Shown here one piece after another: positions 8,218 to 14,077 of a stretch of DNA of 14,727 nucleotides; position 1 is the first letter of the stretch, and the number at the start of each line of letters is the position of its first letter. Where the stretch lies: contig DKNF01000167.1 in NCBI GenBank assembly GCA_002470165.1, positions 1 to 14,727 of the forward strand. Reading direction: 5' to 3'. Source of the DNA: Betaproteobacteria bacterium UBA7395. GTDB lineage: Bacteria > Pseudomonadota > Gammaproteobacteria > Burkholderiales > Rhodocyclaceae. Both the position numbers and the translations under genes were made by a program. The notes beneath the pieces were generated by a model. It made no database searches, was not told where the DNA came from, and worked only from the letters and a program-made list of their open reading frames with translations.

Positions 8218-10437
8218 ATGGTTTCCGTCGCCCATTCTGTCGCTGCACAAAGCGATTTCGAGCAATTTCTTGCCATTCTTGCGGCGGGTCTGCCGGCCGC
8301 CGATGTTCAGCGTCTGCACGACGCCGTCACCTATGCTTGGGAAGCCTACGGCGACCGGACGCTGGGCAGTGGCGAGCGGGTCTGGTCGCATGCCCTGGGC
8401 ATGGCCATCATCATCGCCGGCCTCAAGCTCGACGTCGAGTCGCGCATCGCCGCCGTGCTCTTTGCCATTCCCGCGCAGGATGAACACGGTGTTGCCACCA
8501 TCGAGGAGAAGTTCGGCAAGCCGGCGGCGCATCTGGTTCATGGCATTTCCCGGTTGAACCGTTTGCGGCCGATTGCCAAGGGCTTCGTCGCAGTCGATAT
8601 CGAAGCCGGCGAGAGCAACCCGGCGGAAATGCGTGCCCAGGTCGAAGTGTTGCGCAAGATGCTGCTGGCCATGGTCGAGGATATCCGCGTCGTCCTGCTG
8701 CGCCTGGCCAGCCGGACGCAAACCCTGCGTTTCTATGCGGCCAATCCGGACGAACTGCGCGTCCAGGTGGCACGCGAGACACTGGAACTCTATTCGCCGC
8801 TGGCCAACCGGCTGGGGGTCTGGGAACTGAAATGGGAGCTGGAGGACCTGTCCTTCCGCTTCATCCATCCCGACATCTACAAGACCATCGCCAAGCAGTT
8901 GGATGAAAAGCGCAGCGAGCGCGAGTCCTTCATCAACGATGCGGTCGACCGGGTACGCAGCGAACTGGCCGAGGCCGGCATCACCAACGCCGAAATCTAC
9001 GGCCGGCCGAAGCACATCTTCAGCATCTGGAACAAGATGCGCAAGAAAGGCGTCGATTTCTCCGAGGTCTACGACGTGCGCGCGCTGCGCATCATCGTCG
9101 ACGACGTCAAGGACTGCTATACCGCGCTGGGCATCGTGCATAACCTGTGGGCGCCGATTTCCAAGGAGTTCGACGATTACATCTCGAATCCCAAGGGCAA
9201 TCACTACCGTTCGCTGCATACGGCGGTGCATTGCCCGGACGGGCGCAGCCTGGAAATCCAGATCCGCACCTGGGAAATGCACAAGCACGCCGAACTCGGC
9301 GTGGCCGCGCACTGGCGCTACAAGGAAGGCAGCAAGGCGCCGGGTGCCGATGCCTACGACGAGAAGATCGCCTGGCTGCGCCAGCTGCTGACCTGGAAGA
9401 ACGAGGTCGCCGACAGCTCCGACTGGGTCAATCACTACAAGCAGGCGGCGCTCGACGAGACCATCTACGTGATGACGCCTCAGGGTCGGGTGGTCGACCT
9501 GCCGTCGGGGTCGACGCCGGTCGATTTCGCTTACCGCGTGCATACCGACCTCGGCCACCGCTGCCGCGGCGCCAAGGTGAACGGCCAGTTGCTGCCGCTC
9601 AACACGCCGCTCGAAACCGGCCAGCAGGTCGAGATCCTGACCGCCAAGCTGGGCGGACCGTCACGCGACTGGCTGAATCCGGCGCTCGGCTACATCCACA
9701 CCAAGAGTGCGCGGACCAAGGTGCGCAACTGGTTCTCGACCCTGGCGCTGGAAGAAACGCTGGCCGAAGGGCGGGCGGTGGTCGCCAAGGAATTGCAGCG
9801 GGCCGGCCAGACCGGTGCCAATGTCGAGGAACTGGCGCGCAAGCTCGACTTCGCCAAGGCCGACGACCTGTACATCGCGGCTGCCCGTGGCGACCTCAAC
9901 CAGCGTCAGTTCCAGTCGGTGGTCCGCGGCGACGCCTCGCTCGAGGCGCTGGTGCCGGATACCGTCGAAGCCAAGCCACGCAAGCCGGTCGAAGGCAATC
10001 AGGGCATCCTCATCGTCGGCGTCGACAAGCTGCTGACGCAACTGGCGCGCTGCTGCAAGCCGGCGCCGCCGGATGAAATCCAGGGCTTCATCACGCGCGG
10101 CAAGGGGATTTCCATTCACCGCGCCGATTGCAGCAATTTCGCCAATCTCGCCGCCCTGCATCCGGAACGGGTCATCGAAACCGACTGGGGCACCGAGACC
10201 ACCGGTGTCTTTGCCTGCGACATCGTCGTCGACGCGCACGACCGTCAGGGCCTGCTGCGCGACATCTCGGAAATCTTCGCCCGCGAAAAACTCAATGTCG
10301 TCGGCGTCAATACCCAGTCGCGGCAGGGTAATGCGCACATGAGCTTTACCGTCGAAATCACCAATCTGCGCCACCTGCAGCGCACGCTGGCCTTGATTCA
10401 CGAGGTCGAGGGCGTGGTCGGCGTGCGGCGCGCCTGA
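8218..10437 (+). CDS. relA: RelA, monofunctional (p)ppGpp synthetase
   Basis: The 739-residue protein has the full RelA/SpoT layout: N-terminal HD-like domain (about 40-150), synthetase domain (about 230-355) with GRPKHIFSIWNKM at 262 and YRSLHT, TGS domain (about 414-470, ETIYVMTPQGRVVDLPSGSTP), a zinc-finger/CC region with C612-C613, and a C-terminal ACT domain (about 664-739). The hydrolase domain is degenerate: H58 remains, but the catalytic His-Asp position reads FAIP (82-85). The synthetase loop reads E317-F-D-D320, the EXDD form typical of synthesis-only RelA rather than RXKD of bifunctional SpoT/Rel. It therefore makes pppGpp/ppGpp from ATP and GTP/GDP on stalled ribosomes. No Shine-Dalgarno precedes the ATG, and the -10 box sits 7 bp upstream, so a leaderless mRNA is likely. 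A small membrane-protein gene follows after 18 bp. Confidence 0.96.
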   Translation: MVSVAHSVAAQSDFEQFLAILAAGLPAADVQRLHDAVTYAWEAYGDRTLGSGERVWSHALGMAIIIAGLKLDVESRIAAVLFAIPAQDEHGVATIEEKFGKPAAHLVHGISRLNRLRPIAKGFVAVDIEAGESNPAEMRAQVEVLRKMLLAMVEDIRVVLLRLASRTQTLRFYAANPDELRVQVARETLELYSPLANRLGVWELKWELEDLSFRFIHPDIYKTIAKQLDEKRSERESFINDAVDRVRSELAEAGITNAEIYGRPKHIFSIWNKMRKKGVDFSEVYDVRALRIIVDDVKDCYTALGIVHNLWAPISKEFDDYISNPKGNHYRSLHTAVHCPDGRSLEIQIRTWEMHKHAELGVAAHWRYKEGSKAPGADAYDEKIAWLRQLLTWKNEVADSSDWVNHYKQAALDETIYVMTPQGRVVDLPSGSTPVDFAYRVHTDLGHRCRGAKVNGQLLPLNTPLETGQQVEILTAKLGGPSRDWLNPALGYIHTKSARTKVRNWFSTLALEETLAEGRAVVAKELQRAGQTGANVEELARKLDFAKADDLYIAAARGDLNQRQFQSVVRGDASLEALVPDTVEAKPRKPVEGNQGILIVGVDKLLTQLARCCKPAPPDEIQGFITRGKGISIHRADCSNFANLAALHPERVIETDWGTETTGVFACDIVVDAHDRQGLLRDISEIFAREKLNVVGVNTQSRQGNAHMSFTVEITNLRHLQRTLALIHEVEGVVGVRRA

Positions 10438-10455
10438 TACCGGGAGTCAGCAAGC

Positions 10456-10635
10456 ATGAAGGGAAACATCGCGGCCATCGTGCTGATACTGGTTGGCGTT
10501 GTCGCGCTGGGGTCGAACCTCGACCTCTTTCACGTCAATATCTTCACCCTGCTCAGTACCTGGTGGCCGCTGATTCCGATTGGCGTCGGCATCGCCATGC
10601 TGGTTTCGCCGGACGGCCGCAAAGGCCGCGAGTAG
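10456..10635 (+). CDS. small membrane protein, LiaI/LiaF-like TM region (DUF5668-like)
   Basis: This 59-residue frame starts MKGNIAAIVLILVGVVALGSN, then LDLFHVNIFTLLSTWWPLIPIGVGIAML, and ends in a charged tail SPDGRKGRE. It has two hydrophobic helices (about 4-19 and 37-51) with the W-W-P-L pattern between them that is typical of the short LiaI-LiaF-like transmembrane domain. GGGAG at 10442-10446 lies 9 nt before the ATG, and the gene begins 18 bp after the relA stop, so cotranscription with relA is likely. In other bacteria the domain occurs in envelope-stress proteins; the function of stand-alone copies is unknown. It ends 6 bp from the convergent thioredoxin-like gene, with no room for a separate terminator. 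Confidence 0.78.
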   Translation: MKGNIAAIVLILVGVVALGSNLDLFHVNIFTLLSTWWPLIPIGVGIAMLVSPDGRKGRE

Positions 10636-10641
10636 CCGGTT

Positions 10642-11145
10642 TCAGGGCGCCAGCAGACGGGGGGCGACGGCGTCGAGATCGCGCTGACGGAGCAGGCCGA
10701 TCTTGTGGCCGACCACGCGTCCGCGGCGGTCGATGAACAGCGTGTAAGGCAGGCCGCCGGTCGGGTTGCCGAGGGTGCGCATCAGCCGGGTACCTGCGCT
10801 GCCGCCGGCCAGGAACACCGGGTAGCGGATCGGGAAGTCGCGGGCAAAGGCCTTGACGCCGTCGGCTTCGCTCATGTCCTCGACGGCGATGCCCAGAACC
10901 TCGATCTTGCCGCCGTGGTGCTTGCGGAATTCATTGAGTTCCGGAATCTCGGCGCGACAGGGCGGACACCAGCGGGCCCAGAAATTGACTACCAGGGGCT
11001 TGCCCCGGTAAGCCGTCATGGCCACCGGCTTCTCGTCCGGATCGATCAGGTTCGCGGCAAAGAAAGGCGCACTGTCAGGCGCCTCCTGGGCCGAAACCAG
11101 GACGGCGGAGAGGCTGAGGAGGAGTGCGGCAAGCAGCTTTTTCAA
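10642..11145 (-). CDS. TlpA-family periplasmic thiol-disulfide oxidoreductase
   Basis: The 167-residue protein has a Sec signal peptide (KKLLAALLLSLSAVLVSA, probable cleavage after the A of VSA near residue 19) and a thioredoxin fold with the redox motif W-C60-P-P-C63-R in VVNFWARWCPPCRAEIPE. A cis-proline loop appears as GGLPYTLFID. This fits TlpA/ResA-type reductases, which in the periplasm reduce disulfides of cytochrome c apoproteins or of copper chaperones and CuA sites. The start codon is TTG at 11145: no ATG or GTG lies near, no Shine-Dalgarno is visible, and the TTG begins an ideal signal peptide. It is divergent from the Sco/PCu(A)C operon across a dyad-rich regulatory region, which suggests shared control and a role with those copper proteins; it could equally act in cytochrome c maturation. 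Confidence 0.9.
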   Translation of the reverse strand: MKKLLAALLLSLSAVLVSAQEAPDSAPFFAANLIDPDEKPVAMTAYRGKPLVVNFWARWCPPCRAEIPELNEFRKHHGGKIEVLGIAVEDMSEADGVKAFARDFPIRYPVFLAGGSAGTRLMRTLGNPTGGLPYTLFIDRRGRVVGHKIGLLRQRDLDAVAPRLLAP

Positions 11146-11181
11146 GGGCGTTGTGCGGGCTGGGATCGGTGGGCGGGCTGA

Positions 11182-11190
11182 ATATTAGCA
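11182..11190 (-). promoter_or_regulatory. possible extended -10 promoter for the TlpA-like gene
   Basis: The minus strand reads TGCTAATAT, an extended -10 (TG-n then TAATAT), with no good -35. Transcription would start near 11175, about 30 nt before the TTG start codon. A promoter lacking a -35 would suit activation by a regulator bound at the dyad at 11214-11230. Confidence 0.4.
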
Positions 11191-11213
11191 TTGTGCGATC
11201 TTGTCGCGGTGTC

Positions 11214-11230
11214 TGCGACATTATGTCGCA
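11214..11230. promoter_or_regulatory. 17-bp dyad matching the RegR/RegA-type redox response-regulator box
   Basis: TGCGACAT-T-ATGTCGCA is a perfect inverted repeat with 8-bp arms and one central base. Its core fits the Bradyrhizobium RegR box as I remember it, GNGRCRTTNNGNCGC, at every specified position. GTCGC half-sites also occur at 11203, 11225 and 11236, spaced 22 and 11 bp (helical phase). It lies between a TlpA-like gene and a Sco-containing operon. Regulator identity is inferred. Confidence 0.55.
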
Positions 11231-11242
11231 CCTTGGTCGCTA

Positions 11243-11264
11243 GCGGGCATGCCACAATGCCCGC
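11243..11264. repeat. inverted repeat between the divergent redox operons
   Basis: GCGGGCAT (11243-11250) and ATGCCCGC (11257-11264) are perfect 8-bp arms around GCCACA. There is no T-tract, so it is not a terminator; it may be an operator or a cruciform-forming site. Confidence 0.5.
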
Positions 11265-11265
11265 C

Positions 11266-11295
11266 GTGACTGAAAGGCTGTCGATGCCCGACAAT
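11266..11295 (+). promoter_or_regulatory. possible promoter of the FixH-like/Sco/PCu(A)C operon
   Basis: GTGACT (11266-11271) and GACAAT (11290-11295) are 18 bp apart, each with 4 of 6 consensus bases. The -10 lies within a small dyad CCGACA-A-TGTCGG (11288-11300). Transcription would start near 11302, before the GGAAAG ribosome site at 11315. Confidence 0.3.
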
Positions 11296-11326
11296 GTCGG
11301 CTTCGGCCACCTCTGGAAAGAACCTA

Positions 11327-11782
11327 GTGAACAGGAAAATCCTCATCGATCTCGTCGGCGTGCTGCTCATCGGCCTGATCGTTCTCGTCGGTTACAAGTT
11401 GTCGCCGCTATTGTTGCCCAAGGCCGACCTGACGGTCGAGCCTGACCCGGCGTGCAGCCTGCAGGAAGGACCGTGTTCGGTCAGCTTGCCGGACGGCGGC
11501 ATGCTGCGTTTCTCGGTCGGTACGCGGCCGATTCCCATGGTCAAGCCGTTCGAACTGCGGGTCGAGGCAGCCGGTATCCGCAATGTCAGCGTCGATTTCG
11601 CCGGCGTCGATATGGACATGGGCTACAACCGCCCGCAATTGGCCGAGCGGTCGCCGGGGGTGTTCACCGGCGAGGCGACGCTGCCGGTGTGCGTCACCGG
11701 GCGCATGACCTGGCAGGCGACCCTGCTGCTCGAAACCTCGACGGCGCGCGTGGCCATCCCTTTCCGCTTTGTCACGGGGTAA
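11327..11782 (+). CDS. membrane-anchored FixH/YtkA-like periplasmic protein
   Basis: From the GTG at 11327 the product is 151 residues: a basic N-terminus (NRK), one hydrophobic helix (about 5-23), then a periplasmic beta-rich domain. The domain resembles FixH/YtkA-like immunoglobulin-type folds, with DMDMGYNRP (M96, M98), PGVFTGEATLP, then a closing PFRF. Three cysteines (C43, C50, C122) plus the methionine pair could bind copper or form a disulfide; this is inference. GGAAAG at 11315-11320, 6 nt upstream, favours the GTG; an in-frame ATG at 11294 would add 11 residues but has no ribosome site. The sco gene starts 2 bp after its stop, so it is first in a copper-delivery operon. I do not recognise a named family with certainty. 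A role in cytochrome oxidase assembly is suggested by position. Confidence 0.8.
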   Translation: MNRKILIDLVGVLLIGLIVLVGYKLSPLLLPKADLTVEPDPACSLQEGPCSVSLPDGGMLRFSVGTRPIPMVKPFELRVEAAGIRNVSVDFAGVDMDMGYNRPQLAERSPGVFTGEATLPVCVTGRMTWQATLLLETSTARVAIPFRFVTG

Positions 11783-11784
11783 GC

Positions 11785-12384
11785 ATGTCGAACCGTTTTC
11801 TGGTCGCCGTGATTGTCGTTCTGCTCAGCCTGCTGGTCGGTCTCGGCCTGTTCTGGAAACCGGCGTCGGTACCGCCGCCGGCTGACCTCAATCCCCTGCC
11901 GCCGGGGGGCGATTTCGTGCTTCAGTCGGCCAACGGGCCGGTGGCCCTGCGCGATTACCGTGGCCGCGTGTCCGTACTGTATTTCGGCTACACCTTCTGC
12001 CCCGATATCTGCCCGACCAACCTGACCGCCCTGAGTGGCGGCATGGCGCTGCTGACGCCGGCGGAGCGCGAAAAACTGGCGGTTTTCTTCATTTCCGTCG
12101 ACCCGCAGCGCGATACGCCTGAACATCTGAAAACCTATGTTGAGTTCTTCGACCGGCAGATGATCGGGGTGACCGGTTCGCCCGCTGAAATCGCCGAACT
12201 GGCCGGGCGCTATGGCGTCTTCTACGCCGCGCAGCCGGCCGAGACGGCCGGTGACGGCTATGTCGTCGATCATTCGGCCGAAAGTTTCGTCGTCGGCGCC
12301 GACGGCCGTCTGCTTGCCCGCCTGGCCCACGATACGCCGCCCGAGCAGGTGGCTGCACTGATCCGTCAATATCTACCTAAGTGA
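11785..12384 (+). CDS. sco: Sco/SenC/PrrC copper chaperone for cytochrome c oxidase
   Basis: The 199-residue protein has an N-terminal membrane anchor (about 4-23) and a periplasmic thioredoxin-like domain with the Sco copper motif C72-P-D-I-C76-P in YFGYTFCPDICPTNL. It also has FFISVDPQRDTPEHLKTYV and the third copper ligand H163 in VVDHSAESFVV. Sco proteins bind Cu through these two cysteines and the histidine and help load or reduce the CuA site of oxidase subunit II; PrrC/SenC homologues are linked to the RegB/PrrB redox sensor. The ATG at 11785 follows GGGG and lies 2 bp after the preceding stop; the frame is open much further upstream but only through the FixH-like gene. PCu(A)C follows after 10 bp. 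All key residues are present. Confidence 0.94.
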   Translation: MSNRFLVAVIVVLLSLLVGLGLFWKPASVPPPADLNPLPPGGDFVLQSANGPVALRDYRGRVSVLYFGYTFCPDICPTNLTALSGGMALLTPAEREKLAVFFISVDPQRDTPEHLKTYVEFFDRQMIGVTGSPAEIAELAGRYGVFYAAQPAETAGDGYVVDHSAESFVVGADGRLLARLAHDTPPEQVAALIRQYLPK

Positions 12385-12394
12385 GGAGCATCGC

Positions 12395-12856
12395 ATGAAA
12401 CGCCTGTCCGTCCTTTTTGCCGCCCTGAGCCTGTCCGGTGCCGCTTTTGCCGGCGCGGCCGATGCCGTCGTCGTGCACGAACCCTATGTCCGCCTGGCGC
12501 CGCCGAATGCCCAGGCAACCGGCGCCTTCATGGTGTTGAAGAATACCGGCGCACGCGAGGTCAAGCTGGTCAAGGCCGACAATCCGGCTTCCCAGTTGAC
12601 CGAGTTGCATAACCACATCAACGACAACGGTGTGATGCGCATGCGCCAGGTGCCGGAAATCGTCATCCCGGCCAAGGGCGAAGCCGTCCTCAAGCCGGGT
12701 AGCCTGCATGTCATGATGATCAACATGAAGGCACCGCTCAGCGAAGGGCAGGTCGTGCCGATCACGCTGACGTTTGACGACGGCAGCAGCAAGCAGGTCG
12801 AGGTCAAGGTGGTGAAGACGATGCCGGCGGCCATGCCGATGAAGCACGCGCACTGA
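12395..12856 (+). CDS. PCu(A)C periplasmic copper chaperone
   Basis: The 153-residue protein has a signal peptide (MKRLSVLFAALSLSGAAFAG, probable cleavage near residue 19) and a PCu(A)C (DUF461) domain. The copper motif H-X10-M-X21-H-X-M is matched exactly by H72, M83, H105 and M107. The C-terminus adds a Met/His tail (MPAAMPMKHAH) that may hold more copper. In studied bacteria these proteins carry Cu(I) in the periplasm and, together with Sco, load the CuA centre of aa3 oxidase or the CuB site of cbb3 oxidase. GAGGAG lies 6 nt before the ATG. It is the last gene of the operon, 13 nt before a strong terminator. The Rhodobacter homologue is called PccA. Confidence 0.94.
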   Translation: MKRLSVLFAALSLSGAAFAGAADAVVVHEPYVRLAPPNAQATGAFMVLKNTGAREVKLVKADNPASQLTELHNHINDNGVMRMRQVPEIVIPAKGEAVLKPGSLHVMMINMKAPLSEGQVVPITLTFDDGSSKQVEVKVVKTMPAAMPMKHAH

Positions 12857-12869
12857 GCCGGCACCTGCC

Positions 12870-12901
12870 AAAAAAAATGCCCCGCTGGCCGGGGCATTTT
12901 T
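12870..12901. terminator. bidirectional intrinsic terminator between the copper operon and the antiporter operon
   Basis: ATGCCCCG (12877-12884) and CGGGGCAT (12890-12897) form a perfect 8-bp stem with a CTGGC loop. A run of eight A precedes it and five T end it, so it can work on both strands and serves the convergent operons that end at 12856 and 12915. Confidence 0.93.
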
Positions 12902-12914
12902 ACGTCCGGGTTTG

Positions 12915-13274
12915 TCAGTGCCGCTCGCTGCCGGTGTCGAAGGTCGACCAGTCGCGTTTTTCCGGATGTGGCAGATCCTTGGGCTGCTGGCTGTGCAGCC
13001 AGGCCTTGGACATGAAGTGAGCGGTCAGCGGCGCGGTCAGGAAGAGGAAGAGCGAGATCAGCAGTTCGTGGATCGACAGCGTTCCGTTGAGCGCCAGAAA
13101 ATAGACCATCGAGGCGATCAGTGCACCACCGACGCCCAACGTCGTTGCCTTGGTCGGGGCATGCAGGCGGCTCATCAGGTCGGGCAGCTTGACCAGCCCC
13201 CATGAGCCGACCAGCGCAAAGCTCGCGCCGACGACGATGAGCGCGGCAACCAGCAGTTCGTTGATGAATTCCAT
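12915..13274 (-). CDS. mnhG: Monovalent cation/H+ antiporter subunit G (MnhG/MrpG/PhaG)
   Basis: The 119-residue membrane protein has three hydrophobic helices (about 8-28, 42-62, 68-90) and the MnhG signature GLVKLPDLMSRLHAPTKATTLGVGG. It is a small subunit of the multisubunit Mrp (Mnh, Pha) antiporter, which exchanges Na+ or K+ for protons and supports alkali, salt and pH homeostasis; it is related to the membrane arm of complex I. The soluble C-tail (SQQPKDLPHPEKRDWSTF) is normal in length. AGGA precedes the ATG and the gene starts 9 bp after the subunit F stop. It is the last gene of the operon, followed by the bidirectional terminator. Confidence 0.94.
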   Translation of the reverse strand: MEFINELLVAALIVVGASFALVGSWGLVKLPDLMSRLHAPTKATTLGVGGALIASMVYFLALNGTLSIHELLISLFLFLTAPLTAHFMSKAWLHSQQPKDLPHPEKRDWSTFDTGSERH

Positions 13275-13283
13275 GCGCTTTCC

Positions 13284-13553
13284 TTATTCGATGACGTCGC
13301 CGCGCAGGATGAACTTGCAGTAGGCGACGGTGGAGATGAAACCGAACATGGCCAGCAGCAGGGCGGCCTCGAAATACATCGTGCTGCCGGTCTGGATGCC
13401 GTAGACGATGATCAGGGCAATGATGTTGATGACCATGGTGTCGACGGCCAGGACGCGGTCGGTGCTGCTCGGGCCCTTGAACAGCCGCCACAGGTTGAGC
13501 AGCAGGCCGAGGCTGATGGCGACGTAGGCGTAGTAGATGGCGTATTCGATCAT
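13284..13553 (-). CDS. mnhF: Monovalent cation/H+ antiporter subunit F (MnhF/MrpF/PhaF)
   Basis: The 89-residue protein has three helices and the MnhF core LNLWRLFKGPSSTDRVLAVDT followed by NIIALIIVYGIQTGS, with an EAALLLAMFGFISTVAYCKF ending. The start is the ATG at 13553, overlapping the subunit E stop in an ATGA tetramer, which implies translational coupling. A longer frame runs upstream in this register but lies inside the subunit E gene and is Pro/Arg-rich nonsense. It is an integral part of the Mrp-type antiporter complex. Confidence 0.93.
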   Translation of the reverse strand: MIEYAIYYAYVAISLGLLLNLWRLFKGPSSTDRVLAVDTMVINIIALIIVYGIQTGSTMYFEAALLLAMFGFISTVAYCKFILRGDVIE

Positions 13554-14077
13554 GGGAAGATCTCCTGCAGCCGGGCTTCGTAGCGTTCCTTGATCTCGCG
13601 CACGGTCGCCTCCGCATCGGGGGCGTCGAGGCAATGTACCAGCAGCGCCCGGCCGTCGGCCGACAGGTCGCAACTGACCGTGCCCGGCGTCATGGTGATG
13701 GTGCCGGCGAGGACGGTGATGGCTTCGGGGTTGGTCAGGCTCAAGGGCACAACGACCCAGCGGGTATGCAGGCTCGCCACCGGTCGGAAGATGATGATGC
13801 GGGCGACCTGGAGGTTGGCCGTGACGATGTCGCCGATGACCAGGAGGATGTAGCGCAGCGCCTTGCCGTAGTGGCGGATTTTCGGACGATCCGGCCAGAA
13901 GCTGCTGGTCAGGCGCGGAATGGCGATGCCGAGGACCAGGCCGACCAGCAGGCCGCCGGCCGAGAAACTGTTGATCAGCAGCAGCCAGATCAGCGTCAGC
14001 GTCAGGCTGAGGAGCGGATGCGGAAACCAGCGGCGGAGCAGCGGCGGTCGCGCCGTCTGGGCATGGGCGTGGGCCAT
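13550..14077 (-). CDS. mnhE: Monovalent cation/H+ antiporter subunit E (MnhE/MrpE/PhaE)
   Basis: The 175-residue protein has a short His/Arg-containing N-terminus, two hydrophobic helices (about 22-55) and a soluble MnhE domain. Family blocks include YILLVIGDIVTANLQVARIII and ITVLAGTITMTPGTVSCDLS. Its ATG overlaps the subunit D stop by one base (TGATG), and its own TGA overlaps subunit F by four. The D-E-F-G order agrees with mrp/pha operons. It is thought to help assemble or stabilise the antiporter. Confidence 0.94.
   Translation of the reverse strand: MAHAHAQTARPPLLRRWFPHPLLSLTLTLIWLLLINSFSAGGLLVGLVLGIAIPRLTSSFWPDRPKIRHYGKALRYILLVIGDIVTANLQVARIIIFRPVASLHTRWVVVPLSLTNPEAITVLAGTITMTPGTVSCDLSADGRALLVHCLDAPDAEATVREIKERYEARLQEIFP

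Noticed and set aside
7450..9558. A 702-codon minus-strand frame spanning the binding-protein gene and relA
   Set aside because: It is antisense to relA for most of its length and out of frame with the TAXI protein; there are no recognisable domains, and both overlapped genes are certain.
11191..11445. Small ORF in the thioredoxin/Sco intergenic region
   Set aside because: It has no ribosome site, runs across the dyads and into the FixH-like gene in another register, and its product has no plausible features.
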